Source of the DNA: Crambe crambe
Lineage: Eukaryota > Porifera > Demospongiae > Poecilosclerida > Crambeidae
Assembly (NCBI GenBank): GCA_963924555.1
Contig: OZ004581.1
Span: 9,029,338-9,093,337, forward strand
Direction of reading: 5' to 3'
Length of the DNA stretch: 64,000 bases
Part shown: positions 23,829 to 36,331 of the stretch, one piece after another
How the letters are laid out: every line of letters begins with the position of its first letter
How positions within the stretch are numbered: position 1 is the stretch's first letter
The notes under the pieces: model-generated
Told to the model about the DNA's origin: nothing
Seen by the model: the letters and a program-made list of their open reading frames with translations, nothing else
Database searches by the model: none
Position numbers and translations under genes: made by a program

Positions 23829-24205
23829 TACAGTGAAACCTGTCTAATCAGACCACCCCACAATGAGACCACCTAGCTATAAAGCCACTCCATCATGTTC
23901 CAACAGCACTTATAATTGATCTCCCTAAAGAAACAACCTCCCTATTAAGGTCACTTGTTCCTGGCCCATAGGTGCATTCAGTAAGTAGGTTGCACTGTAC
24001 ATGTAAAAGAGGAGCCTTAAAGTGCATGTTGTGATTCACCAACTGAAATGCCTGGAACTCCACGCAGTACTAGTTCTACTAATACTAGAGGTTGTCCCTT
24101 TACAGAGGAAAATCATATATTGGGACATAACCAAGTGGTCTTTAAAGAGAGGAAGTCTCTGATTCCCTGAAGATTCTCTGAATAGGGAGGTCTTGTTTCA
24201 CTGTA
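23829..24205. mobile_element. TA-flanked MITE (Tc1/mariner-like ends)
   Basis: Starts TACAGTGAAACCTG and ends GTTTCACTGTA; inside are repeated GACCACC/GAGACCACC motifs. Related sequence with cagTGAAACCT and GACCACC repeats occurs at 18397-18430 and 43470-44020. The superfamily call is tentative. Confidence 0.45.
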
Positions 24206-24225
24206 GCTACTAGCAAAGCACTCAC

Positions 24226-24280
24226 TTAAGGTGTCATCTTTAACTTGACTTGCTTCAACTGATTTTCTTGTTGGTTCACT
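24226..24280 (-). CDS. Linker exon SEPTRKSVEASQ (copy A)
   Basis: 55 nt, phase 0 to 1, acceptor GTCTATAG, donor TTAA|GTGAGT. Encodes SEPTRKSVEASQVKDDTL. Homologue of 45884-45938. Confidence 0.6.
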
Positions 24281-24341
24281 CTATAGACATACACAATGGA
24301 GGTTGTCTTTAATCATAGAAGATGATGTTCTTTAAACTTAC

Positions 24342-24460
24342 ATCAGGAGCACTGCTTGTTCCTAGTGGTTGAATTTTGCTGGTCAAAGATGGTGTGGACT
24401 GAGTAGGTGTTGGACTGCAACCAGGTTGAAGTTGAGGTGCACTTTGCAACTGGTTCAATG
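24342..24460 (-). CDS. Ser/Pro/Gln-rich linker exon (copy A)
   Basis: 119 nt, phase 1 to 0, acceptor CATCTCAG, donor GAT|GTAAGT. Encodes ALNQLQSAPQLQPG...GTSSAPD. Homologue of 46000-46118. Confidence 0.6.
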
Positions 24461-24996
24461 CTGAGATGGAAACATTATCATAGCAATATTAATAACTACC
24501 ATCAGTGACACATCACAGGTCAGGGAATTTGTGAGTGCACACCATTAGAGGTATCAGACCAGGTGGGGTCTCTGGATCTTTCACTTTCTGTCCTCTAAGA
24601 TAGTTTACATGTTATCTACAGTATCCAACCCATACCATGTAACACTAGATAGGGCCCCCACTTCCCCAGATATATACCCATAAAATTATGTTGAATTAAT
24701 TTTTGAGGACAAATATTTTTGAGCATAATGGTAGCATGTTAACATAACTCAAAAGTGGATTAGGAGGCGATTTATGTGAACATCAGAATGTAGGTAGGTA
24801 CAGGGACAACTCCTAAAAATGTTAAGATAAAAATCACACGCTATATTCAAAAACATTGGGATCAACTAAGTTATAATTATTTGAAAGATGATTAACCAAA
24901 TACCAATTTCTGCTCCAAGCAGAAATTGGATATGCTCTCTATGAAATAAATAAATAGGTATCAACATTGATCAGAAATTTATAAAAGAGGGGAAGA

Positions 24997-24998
<2 letters not shown>

Positions 24999-25059
<61 letters not shown>

Positions 25060-25077
25060 GAGAGAGAGAGAGAGAAT
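24999..25077. repeat. (GA)n microsatellite
   Basis: About 75 bp of AG dinucleotide repeat; copy B has (GGGA)n(GA)n at the same place (47085-47155). Confidence 0.95.
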
Positions 25078-25200
25078 AATAAATGATGAACCTTGTGGAG
25101 TGTGTGTTTCTTTTTCCTTATAACTTCCGTCTTTGTGGTACATTAGTCTAGATGGGGGGGAGTGTTAAATCATGAAAAATTATTATTTGGCATAACTTAC

Positions 25201-25448
25201 TTCATTTGCATGTCTTTTATTCCTATGCAACTCAAGTGGTTGAGGAGGTAAGGTCTGGCTGGAATATTCATCATCTCCATCTCCTTCTGCCATTTTTCTA
25301 GCAGAATCATAGCATCATTTTCGATGTATGGAAGATGTTCTGACATCTCCAAGGCTTCTGCCAGTTCCTTCACCGTCTCACACTTCAGAACCTCCATGGC
25401 AATAACTTCAAGTTCAGAGGAAGAGATGTTTGCATTAGGTGAATGGTC
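25201..25448 (-). CDS. Helical (death-like) exon after GTPase, copy A
   Basis: 248 nt, phase 0 to 2, acceptor CATGCAG, donor ATGAA|GTAAGT. Encodes ISSSELEVIAMEVLKCETVK, then ELAEALEMSEHLPYIENDA, then LLEKWQKEME and RPYLLNHLSCIGI. The helix pattern and W/L spacing resemble a short death-fold domain; this is inference. Homologue of 48681-48910. Because of the frameshift in the preceding exon, copy A would not read this exon in frame. Confidence 0.55.
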
Positions 25449-25509
25449 CTGCATGAAATAGGTAAAGAGCAACAGTCATTATGAAATGAGACAAAGAGGT
25501 ATGACTCAC

Positions 25510-27501
25510 TTGTCGAATATTGAACCAAAATTTCTGGAAATCATTTAACTTTGTTTGATTCCCTTTCTGACAAATGAGGGATGGGTTGGAAGTGGTGGGA
25601 TATGATGGAAGGATCACAAAATGATCGTTTTGTGGGCAGCCTTCACATTTCAGTGCAAAATCAATATTGGTTCCAGGAAGCCACTTTTTTGATATCAGAA
25701 GATGAGTCTTGAAGTATTTCAAGAATATCACGACATGAACTTATGAAGAAGGGACAGTTGTACTCTCTTGAATTGATACGTTGTACATCAACTCTCACAC
25801 TAAACTTTTCTTCTGTAATGAAAAGTCTGTCCTGTTGCTGTCCAGGAGATCCAAACAAAAATTGGATTTGATTTAGATATATTTTTTCATTGACAGGTAA
25901 ATAACATTTCGGGTGCTTTGACATGACTGCTGCCAGTTGAGTGAAGAAGCCTGGAGGCAAGTAGTTGGTGTTGAAAACAAGATGAAAAGGAATTGCAAAT
26001 TTGATGGCAGTGCTAATTGATTGTGGATCATCAACTTTCAATAAATGAGGTAGCATGGATGGAACGAAATACTTCATACCAGGACCCTTATGCTTTTCGA
26101 TACTGATTGTAGCAATAATCAAGAAATGTTCCAACAGATCCACAATTTGTTGAGGTTGCAACTCTTTTTGAGCACTCAATACTTCCTGGTATAATGATTC
26201 TACTAATACTCCATCCTCACGCAGCAACTTCCAGAGACGGCTGTTTCTATATTCTTCTCGGCCTTCCAGTGCCAACAAACGGGCTATTTGCTTGATGAGC
26301 CATTGAGGGTCAGCAATGACACAAGACTTCAAGCTGGGGATGTCTGAGTAGTGAAAGAACACGGCAAGATCGTGATAGAATGCAAGAATGCTAGTAAGAG
26401 TATCTTCAGGGATTAAACATGCTCTGCACAATTTCTTCACTTCCTCTAAAGGAACTACTGGCTTCTTTTGAGATCTGGCATATCTCTGGAACACTTTCCT
26501 GAATAGCAACCAAGTGATTGGAGTACGAATAGCTAAGTTTTTTGTTGCAAACTTATTCACAATTGTACGAATGAGCTTAAAAGTGTTATCTTCTTCAAGC
26601 TCTCCTTTACCAGCTGTTGTATTATCGACTATTGCTCCATCCAGAACAATGTCAGAAAAAGCTTTATCTGTAAATTCTGTAGAAAGCTTTTCAAGAATCT
26701 CATCCTTCCTTTCCTTGACAGAAAAATCATCACCGTGTGAACCAACTGGTAGAATGTGGGGATATTTGGGGAATGCTTCATCTTTATTATTTTCTTTATC
26801 GAAAAAGAGCCTCTTATTCAAGAGAGTAGCATGAATGGTGGATATCCACTGCACCATCAGGTCCAGTGTGGATATATCTTCTAGATGCTCAGTGGCTCTT
26901 CCTTTCAAATACGTGAGTGACCGACACTGATCTTGGAGATCAAATCGGGCATCAAACATTAAGAGAAACAAGGTCCTCGCTGTTAGGAATGCAGGAAGAA
27001 TTTTAAGAAAGACTGGCTGGCCTCCACAATCCCACACATTCAGATAAACTTCCTCTTCAATAAATGGGTGATCAGTGGTTATAACAGAAAAAATCTCTTT
27101 CAAAATCCCCTCAATTAATGGGTCATCAAACTTGGGGACAATTTTACTAGATTGACTTTTGCCACTGCTCACATCACTTCCACTGCTTGCATCACTTTCT
27201 GTGGCAGAATTAGAATCTTTGTGCTCAAGAATAGTTTGTATCAACTGAGCCATTGCCTTGATTTCATCAGCATCAATTATTTTAGTCCAGAACTTTCCTT
27301 CCTGGCTGCAGGCCCAGTAACTCTCAGTGGGGCGGAGGGAGAACGTGTCAGCCACCTGGGTGCTGTAGGCTTCACAGGGAAGGGGCAGATTCATCAAGCC
27401 ATTGAGTAGACTGCTCTTGCCCACACCTCCAGGACCAACGATCATCACACGAGCATATGCAACCTTCGTTTCACCATGCCCCAGGGCATTCAGGTAATCC
27501 A
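25510..27501 (-). pseudogene. Roc-COR GTPase exon, copy A (frameshifted)
   Basis: Large exon after acceptor GATTTTCAG, entry phase 1. Residue numbers start at DYLNALGHGE. P-loop GPGGVGKS at about 23-30, switch-II-like WDCGGQP at 157-163 and VGSHGD (the Roc equivalent of NKxD) at 253-258 define a Roc-type GTPase. A Ser/Asp-rich insert sits at about 96-120. A COR-like region follows from about 325 (TPITWLLFRKVFQRYA, ADPQWLIKQIARLLALEGRE). Near 25687 one extra base in an A-run (AAAAAAG against AAGAAA in copy B) shifts the frame and gives a stop at 25661. The lost end (LKCEGCPQNDHF, FWFNIRQ) is still readable in another frame down to the donor at 25510. The intact relative is 48975-50980. An assembly error in the homopolymer cannot be excluded. 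Confidence 0.8.
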
Positions 27502-27553
27502 CTGAAAATCAAACGTACAAAATAATTAATATCAATCAAAATAAAAATATTAC

Positions 27554-27575
27554 CTTCAGTCCTTGAGGCTCGAAA
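27554..27575 (-). CDS. 22-nt constant exon before the GTPase exon (copy A)
   Basis: Encodes FRASRTE plus one base; acceptor TTTTTCATTGAG, donor GAAG|GTAATA, phase 0 to 1. The same 22 nt with one change (first codon ATT) is at 51033-51054 in copy B. It links the microexon array (phase 0) with the GTPase exon (phase 1). Confidence 0.65.
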
Positions 27576-27649
27576 CTCAATGAAAAAGGATTCAACATGG
27601 AAACAAAGTTGATTCATAAGTGAATTATGCACAAAAGACATACACTCAC

Positions 27650-30600
27650 CACCTGAAAATATGAACACCACAACAGTGAAAGTATTATGAGATTCAGTGA
27701 GCAAACACAGGGAGAAAGCTGACTCTCAGATCATGACTCAATGTATGTGTTATGATTAACAATGCATTAATTTTGGTAGACAACATGTAAGTAACAATGC
27801 AGAGAGTGAGTCAGTTCAGAATAACTTACTTGCTGAAGGAATGAAATTAAGCATCAAAATACGACAGTGAAGGTATGGCAGGGTAAGAGAATAGAGAGCA
27901 TAATTATAAGTAACAATGCAGAGAGTGAGTAAGTTCAGAATAACTTACTCGCTGAAGGAATGAAATTAAGCATCAAAATACGACAGTGAAGGTATGGCAG
28001 GGTAAGAGAATAGACAGCATGTAAGTAACAATGCAGAGAGTGAGTACGTTCAGAATAACTTACTATCTGAAGGAATGAAATTAAGCATCAAAATACGACA
28101 GTGAAGGTACGACAGGGTAAGAGAATAGACAGCATGTAAGTAACAATGCAGAGAGTGAGTAAGTTCAGAATAACTTACTCGCTGAAGGAATGAAATTAAG
28201 CATCAAAATACGACAGTGAAGGTATGGCAGGGTAAGAGAATAGACAGCATGTAAGTAACAATGCAGAGAGTGAGTACGTTCAGAATAACTTACTATCTGA
28301 AGGAATGAAATTAAGCATCAAAATACGACAGTGAAGGTACGACAGGGTAAGAGAATAGAGAGCATATAAGTAACAATGTAGAGAGTGAGTCAGTTCAGAA
28401 TAACTTACCTTCTGAAGGAATGAAATTAAGCATCAAAATACGACAGTGAAGGTAAGACAGGGTAAGAGAATAGACAGCATGTAAGTAACAATGCAGAGAG
28501 TGAGTACGTTCAGAATAACTTACCTCCTGAAGGAATGAAATTAAGCATCAAAATATAACAGTGAAGGTACGGCAGGGTAAGAGAATAGACAGCATGTAAG
28601 TAACAATGAAGAGAGTGAGTCTGTACAGAATAACTTACTTTCTGAAGGAATGAAATTAAGCATCGAAATACGACAGTGAAGGTACAACAGGGTAAGAGAA
28701 TAAACAGCATGTAAGTAACAATACAGAGAGTGAGTACGTTCAGAATAACTTACCGACTGAAGAAATGAAATTAAGCATCGAAATACGACAGTGAAGGTAC
28801 AACAGGGTAAGAGAATAGACAGCATGTAAGTAACAATGCAGAGAGTGAGTACGTTCAGAATAACTTACATCCTGAAGGAATGAAATTAAGCATCCAAAAA
28901 CGACAGTGAAGGTACGACAGGGTAAGAGAATAGACAGCATGTAAGTAACAATGCAGAGAGTGAGTTAGTTCAGAATAACTTACCAACTGAAGGAATGAAA
29001 TTAAGCATCAAAATACGACAGTGAAGGTAAGAGAATAGACAGCATGTAAGTAATAATGCCGAGAGTGAGTACGTTCAGAATAACTTACATACTGAAGGAA
29101 TGAAATTAAGCATCAAAATACGACAGTGAAGGTAAGACAGGGTAAGAGAATAGACAGCATGTAAGTAACAATGCAGAGAGTGAGTACGTTCAGAATAACT
29201 TACCTCCTGAAGGAATGAAATTAAGCATCAAAATACAACAGTGAAGGTACGGCAGGGTAAGAGAATAGACAGCATGTAAGTAACAATGCAGAGAATGAGT
29301 CTGTACAGAATAACTTACCGGCTGAAGGAATGAAATTAAGCATCAAAATACGACAGTGAAGGTATAATAGGGTAAGAGAATAAACAGCATGTAAGTAACA
29401 ATGCAGAGAGTGAGTCAGTTCTGGATAACTTACCGGCTAAAGGAATGAAATTAAGCATCAAATATAACAGTGAAGGTAAGACAGGGTAAGAGAATAGACA
29501 GCATGTAAGTAATAATGCCGAGAGTGAGTACGTTCAGAATAACTTACTATCTGAAGGAATGAAATTAAGCATCAAAATACGACAGTGAAGGTAAGACAGG
29601 GTAAGAGAATAGAGAGCATATAAGTAACAATGCAGAGAGTGAGTACGTTCAGAATAACTTACCAACTGAAGGAATGAAATTAAGCATCAAAATACGACAG
29701 TGAAGGTAAGACAGGGTAAGAGGATAGACAGCATGTAAGTAACAATACAGAGAGTGAGTCTGTACAGAATAACTTACATTCTGAAGGAATGAAATTAAGC
29801 ATCGAAATACGACAGTGAAGGTACAACAGGGTAAGAGAATAAACAGCATGTAAGTAACAATGCAGAGAGTGAGTCAGTTCAGAATAATTCACCTCCTGAA
29901 GGAATGAAATTAAGCATCAAAATACGACAGTGAAGGTAAGACAGGGTAAGAGAATAGACAGCATGTAAGTAACAATGCAGAGAGTGAGTATGTTCAGAAT
30001 AACTTACCGACTGAAGAAATGAAATTAAGCATCAAAATATAACAGTGATGATACGACAGGGTAAGAGAATAGACAGCATGTAAGTAACAATGCAGAGAGT
30101 GAGTCAGTTCAGGATAACTTACCAGCTAAAGGAATGAAATTAAGCATCAAAATACGACAGTGAAGGTAAGACAGGGTAAGAGAATAGACAGCATGTAAGT
30201 AACAATGCAGAGAGTGAGTCAGTTCAGAATAACTTACTTGCTGAAGGAATGAAATTAAGCATCAAAATACGACAGTGAAGGTATAATAGGGTAAGAGAAT
30301 AAACAGCATGTAAGTAACAATGCAGAGAGTGAGTCAGTTCTGGATAACTTACCGGCTAAAGGAATGAAATTAAGCATCAAATATAACAGTGAAGGTAAGA
30401 CAGGGTAAGAGAATAGACAGCATGTAAGTAATAATGCCGAGAGTGAGTACGTTCAGAATAACTTACTATCTGAAGGAATGAAATTAAGCATCAAAATACG
30501 ACAGTGAAGGTAAGACAGGGTAAGAGAATAGAGAGCATATAAGTAACAATGCAGAGAGTGAGTACGTTCAGAATAACTTACCAACTGAAGGAATGAAATT

Positions 30601-33600
30601 AAGCATCAAAATACGACAGTGAAGGTAAGACAGGGTAAGAGGATAGACAGCATGTAAGTAACAATACAGAGAGTGAGTCTGTACAGAATAACTTACATTC
30701 TGAAGGAATGAAATTAAGCATCGAAATACGACAGTGAAGGTACAACAGGGTAAGAGAATAAACAGCATGTAAGTAACAATGCAGAGAGTGAGTCAGTTCA
30801 GAATAATTCACCTCCTGAAGGAATGAAATTAAGCATCAAAATACGACAGTGAAGGTAAGACAGGGTAAGAGAATAGACAGCATGTAAGTAACAATGCAGA
30901 GAGTGAGTATGTTCAGAATAACTTACCGACTGAAGAAATGAAATTAAGCATCAAAATATAACAGTGATGATACGACAGGGTAAGAGAATAGACAGCATGT
31001 AAGTAACAATGCAGAGAGTGAGTCAGTTCAGGATAACTTACCAGCTAAAGGAATGAAATTAAGCATCAAAATACGACAGTGAAGGTAAGACAGGGTAAGA
31101 GAATAGACAGCATGTAAGTAACAATGCAGAGAGTGAGTCAGTTCAGAATAACTTACTTGCTGAAGGAATGAAATTAAGCATCAAAATACGACAGTGAAGG
31201 TATGGCAGGGTAAGAGAATAGACAGCATGTAAGTAACAATGCAGAGAGTGAGTAAGTTCAGAATAACTTACTCGCTGAAGGAATGAAATTAAGCATCAAA
31301 ATACGACAGTGAAGGTATGGCAGGGTAAGAGAATAGACAGCATGTAAGTAACAATGCAGAGAGTGAGTACGTTCAGAATAACTTACTATCTGAAGGAATG
31401 AAATTAAGCATCAAAATACGACAGTGAAGGTACGACAGGGTAAGAGAATAGACAGCATGTAAGTAACAATGCAGAGAGTGAGTCAGTTCAGAATAACTTA
31501 CCTCCTGAAGGAATGAAATTAAGCATCAAAATACGACAGTGAAGGTAAGACAGGGTAAGAGAATAGACAGCATGTAAGTAACAATGCAGAGAGTGAGTCA
31601 GTTCAGAATAACTTACCTCCTGAAGGAATGAAATTAAGCATCAAAATACGACAGTGAAGGTAAGACAGGGTAAGAGAATAGACAGCATGTAAGTAACAAT
31701 GCAGAGAGTGAGTATGTTCAGAATAACTTACCGACTGAAGAAATGAAATTAAGCATCAAAATATAACAGTGATGATACGACAGGGTAAGAGAATAGACAG
31801 CATGTAAGTAACAATGCAGAGAGTGAGTCAGTTCAGGATAACTTACCAGCTAAAGGAATGAAATTAAGCATCAAAATACGACAGTGAAGGTAAGACAGGG
31901 TAAGAGAATAGACAGCATGTAAGTAACAATGCAGAGAGTGAGTACGTTCAGAATAACTTACCTCCTGAAGGAATGAAATTAAGCATCGAAATACGACAGT
32001 GAAGGTACAACAGGGTAAGAGAATAAACAGCATGTAAGTAACAATACAGAGAGTGAGTACGTTCAGAATAACTTACCGACTGAAGAAATGAAATTAAGCA
32101 TCGAAATACGACAGTGAAGGTACAACAGGGTAAGAGAATAGACGGCATGTAAGTAATAATGCCGAGAGTGAGTACATTCAGAATAACTTACCAACTGAAG
32201 GAATGAAGTTAAGCATCAAAATACGACAGTGAAAATAAGACAGGGTAAGAGAATAGACAGCATGTAAGTAACAATGCAGTGAGTGAGTCAGTTCAGAGTA
32301 ACTTACCCCCTGAAAGAATGAAATTAAGCATTATAAAACGACAGTGAAGGTACGACAGGGAAAGAGAATAGACAGCATGTAAGTAACAATGCAGAGAGTG
32401 AGTACGTTCAGAATAACTTACATCCTGAAGGAATGAAATTAAGCATCCAAAAACGACAGTGAAGGTACGACAGGGTAAGAGAATAGACAGCATGTAAGTA
32501 ACAATGCAGAGAGTGAGTTAGTTCAGAATAACTTACCAACTGAAGGAATGAAATTAAGCATCAAAATACGACAGTGAAGGTAAGAGAATAGACAGCATGT
32601 AAGTAATAATGCCGAGAGTGAGTACGTTCAGAATAACTTACATACTGAAGGAATGAAATTAAGCATCAAAATACGACAGTGAAGGTAAGACAGGGTAAGA
32701 GAATAGAGAGCATATAAGTAACAATGCAGAGAGTGAGTACGTTCAGAATAACTTACCGACTGAAGGAATGAAATTAAGCATCAAAATACGACAGTGAAGG
32801 TAAGACAGGGTAAGAGGATAGACAGCATGTAAGTAACAATACAGAGAGTGAGTCTGTATAGAATAACTTACTTTCTGAAGGAATGAAATTAAGCATCGAA
32901 ATACGACAGTGAAGGTACAACAGGGTAAGAGAATAAACAGCATGTAAGTAACAATGCAGAGAGTATGTTCAGAATAACTTACTATCTGAAGGAATGAAAT
33001 TAAGCATCAAAATATGACAGTGAAGGTAAGACAGGGTAAGAGAATAGACAGCATGTAAGTAACAATGCAGAGAGTGAGTACGTTCAGAATAACTTACCTC
33101 CTGAAGGAATGAAATTAAGCATCAAAATACAACAGTGAAGGTACAACAGGGTAAGAGAATAGACAGCATGTAAGTAACAATACAGAGAGTGAGTCTGTAC
33201 AGAATAACTTACTTTCTGAAGGAATGAAATTAAGCATCAAAATACGACAGTGAAGGTAAGACAGGGTAAGAGAATAGACAGCATGTAAGTAACAATGCAG
33301 AGAGTGAGTACGTTCAAAATAACTTACCTCCTGAAGGAATGAAATTAAGCATCAAAATACAACAGTGAAGGTACAACAGGGTAAGAGAATAGACAGCATG
33401 TAAGTAACAATACAGAGAGTGAGTCTGTACAGAATAACTTACTTTCTGAAGGAATGAAATTAAGCATCAAAATACGACAGTGAAGGTAAGACAGGGTAAG
33501 AGAATAGACAGCATGTAAGTAACAATGCAGAGAGTGAGTACGTTCAAAATAACTTACCTCCTGAAGGAATGAAATTAAGCATCAAAATACAACAGTGAAG

Positions 33601-36331
33601 GTACAACAGGGTAAGAGAATAGACAGCATGTAAGTAACAATACAGAGAGTGAGTATGTTCAGAATAACTTACTATCTGAAGGAATGAAATTAAGCATCAA
33701 AATATGACAGTGAAGGTAAGACAGGGTAAGAGAATAGAGAGCATATAAGTAACAATGCAGAGAGTGAGTCAGTTCAGAATAATTTACCTCCTGAAGGAAT
33801 GAAATTAAGCATCAAAATACGACAGTGAAGGTAAGACAGGGTAAGAGAATAGACAGCATGTAAGTAACAATGCAGAGAGTGAGTATGTTCAGAATAACTT
33901 ACCTCCTGAAGGAATGAAAGTAAGCATCAAAATACAACAGTGAAGGTACGGCAGGGTAAGAGAATAGACAGCATGTAAGTAATAATGCAGAGAGTTAGTA
34001 TGTTCAGAATAACTTACCAACTGAAGGAATGAAATTAAGCATCAAAATATGACAGTGAAGGTAAGACAGGGTAAGAGAATAGAGAGCATATAAGTAACAA
34101 TGCAGAGAGTGAGTCAGTTCAGAATAATTTACCTCCTGAAGGAATGAAATTAAGCATCAAAATACGACAGTGAAGGTAAGACAGGGTAAGAGAATAGACA
34201 GCATGTAAGTAACAATGCAGAGAGTGAGTACGTTCAAAATAACTTACCTCCTGAAGGAATGAAATTAAGCATCAAAATACAACAGTGAAGGTACAACAGG
34301 GTAAGAGAATAGACAGCATGTAAGTAACAATACAGAGAGTGAGTCTGTACAGAATAACTTACTTTCTGAAGGAATGAAATTAAGCATCGAAATACGACAG
34401 TGAAGGTACAACAGGGTAAGAGAATAAACAGCATGTAAGTAACAATGCAGAGAGTGAGTATGTTCAGAATAACTTACTATCTGAAGGAATGAAATTAAGC
34501 ATCAAAATATGACAGTGAAGGTAAGACAGGGTAAGAGAATAGAGAGCATATAAGTAACAATGCAGAGAGTGAGTCAGTTCAGAATAATTTACCTCCTGAA
34601 GGAATGAAATTAAGCATCAAAATACGACAGTGAAGGTAAGACAGGGTAAGAGAATAGACAGCATGTAAGTAACAATGCAGAGAGTGAGTATGTTCAGAAT
34701 AACTTACCTCCTGAAGGAATGAAAGTAAGCATCAAAATACAACAGTGAAGGTACGGCAGGGTAAGAGAATAGACAGCATGTAAGTAACAATACAGAGAGT
34801 GAGTCTGTACAGAATAACTTACCGGCTAAAGGAATGAAATTAAGCATCAAAATACGACAGTGAAGGTATAATAGGGTAAGAGAATAAACAGCATGTAAGT
34901 AACAATGCAGAGAGTGAGTCAGTTCTGGATAACTTACCGGCTAAAGGAATGAAATTAAGCATCAAATATAACAGTGAAGGTAAGACAGGGTAAGAGAATA
35001 GACAGCATGTAAGTAACAATGCAGAGAGTGAGTCAGTTCAGAATAACTTACCAACTGAAGGAATGAAATTAAGCATCAAATACGACAGTAAAGGTATGAC
35101 AGGGTAAGAGTATAGACAGCATGTAAGTAACAATGCAGAGAGTGAGTCAGTTCAGAATAACTTACCAACTGAAGGAATAAAATTAAGCATCGAAATACGA
35201 CAGTGAAGGTACAATAGGGTAAGAGAATAGACAGCATGTAAGTAACCATGCAGAGAGTGAGTATGTTCAGAATAACTTACCGACTGAAGAAATCATCAAA
35301 ATACGTCAGTGAAGGTATGACAGAGTAAGAGAATAGACAGCATGTAATTAACCATGCAGAGAGTGAGTACGTTCAGAATAACTTACTGACTGAAGGAATG
35401 AAATTAAAGCATCGAATACGACAGTGAAGGTACAACAGGGTAAGAGAATAGACAGCATGTAAGTAACCATGCAGAGAGTGAGTACGTTCAGAATAACTTA
35501 CTGACTGAAGAAAATACGTCAGTGAAGGTACGACAGAGTAAGAGAATAGACAACATGTAAGTAACAATGCAGAGAGTGAATCAGTTCTGAATAACTTACT
35601 TGCTGTAGGAATGAAATTAAGCATTGAAATACGACAGTGAAGGTACGACAGGATAAGAGAATAGACAGCATGTAAGTAATAATGCAGAGAGTTAGTATGT
35701 TCAGAATAACTTACCAACTGAAGGAATGAAATTAAGCATCAAAATACGATAGTAATAGTACGGCAGGGTAAGAGAACAGACAGCATGTAAGTAACAAAAT
35801 GCAGAGAGTGAGTTTATTCAGAATAACTTACCCGCTGAAAGAATAAATTAAGCATCAGTGACAGTATGACAGGGTAAGAGAATAGACAGCATGTGAGTAA
35901 CAATGTAGAGTGTGAGTTGGTTCAGAATAACTTACCCGCTGAAGGCATCAAAATACGACAGGGTAAGAGAATAGACAGCATGTAAGTAACAATGCAGAGA
36001 GTGAGTTTATTCAGAATAACTTACCAACTGAAGGAATGAAATTAAGCATCAAAATATGACAGTGAAGGTATGACAGGGTAAGAGAATAGACAGCATGTAA
36101 GTAATAGTGCTGAAAGTTGTCAAGAATAACTCACATCCTGAAGGATCTAAATATGTCAATGAAGGTATGACAGGGTAAGATAATGAGAAGTGATAAAACA
36201 ATATGTTAATGAAGTATAAGTAATGACTTACCAGGAGAAGGGGTAATAAGTTCAAACATCAAATTGAGTGTGTATGGTGTGAAAGAACATGATGCCAAAT
36301 ATAATAATGTCAGTCTTGAATGACTCACCTC
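27650..36331 (-). repeat. Hypervariable 3-nt microexon array, copy A
   Basis: About 75 tandem units of about 115 bp. On the minus strand each unit carries TGCTTAAT (branch-point-like), TTTCATTCCTTCAG (acceptor), three variable bases, GTAAGTTATTCTGAAC (donor), then spacer. The variable triplets in copy A are CAA, CGA, ATA, AAG, GAG, AAA, TCG, GAT, TTG, TAT, CCG, AAT, CTG, GGG, TCA and CGG. A diverged last unit at 27650-27652 has GTG. None is a stop. A few units have CCTTTAG or CCTACAG acceptors, or GTGAATT, GTAAATT or GTGAGTT donors, all still AG/GT. The unit near 36235 lacks an AG. The 5' edge units are most diverged. The array sits between coding exon 1 (36674-36748, phase 0) and the 22-nt exon (phase 0). 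The repeat structure is certain; splicing of the triplets as exons is inferred. Confidence 0.9.

Noticed and set aside
28510-36255. Many 60-110-residue minus-strand open frames rich in Leu/Cys/Tyr (MLFILLPCC..., LHCYLHAVYSLT...)
   Set aside because: They are translations through the 115-bp repeat units, crossing the splice-signal blocks, and recur with the unit period. They are intronic shadows.
27650-36331. CRISPR array
   Set aside because: The repeat is about 112 bp with a 3-bp variable part, not 25-40-bp repeats with 30-bp spacers. There are no cas genes and the context is eukaryotic.
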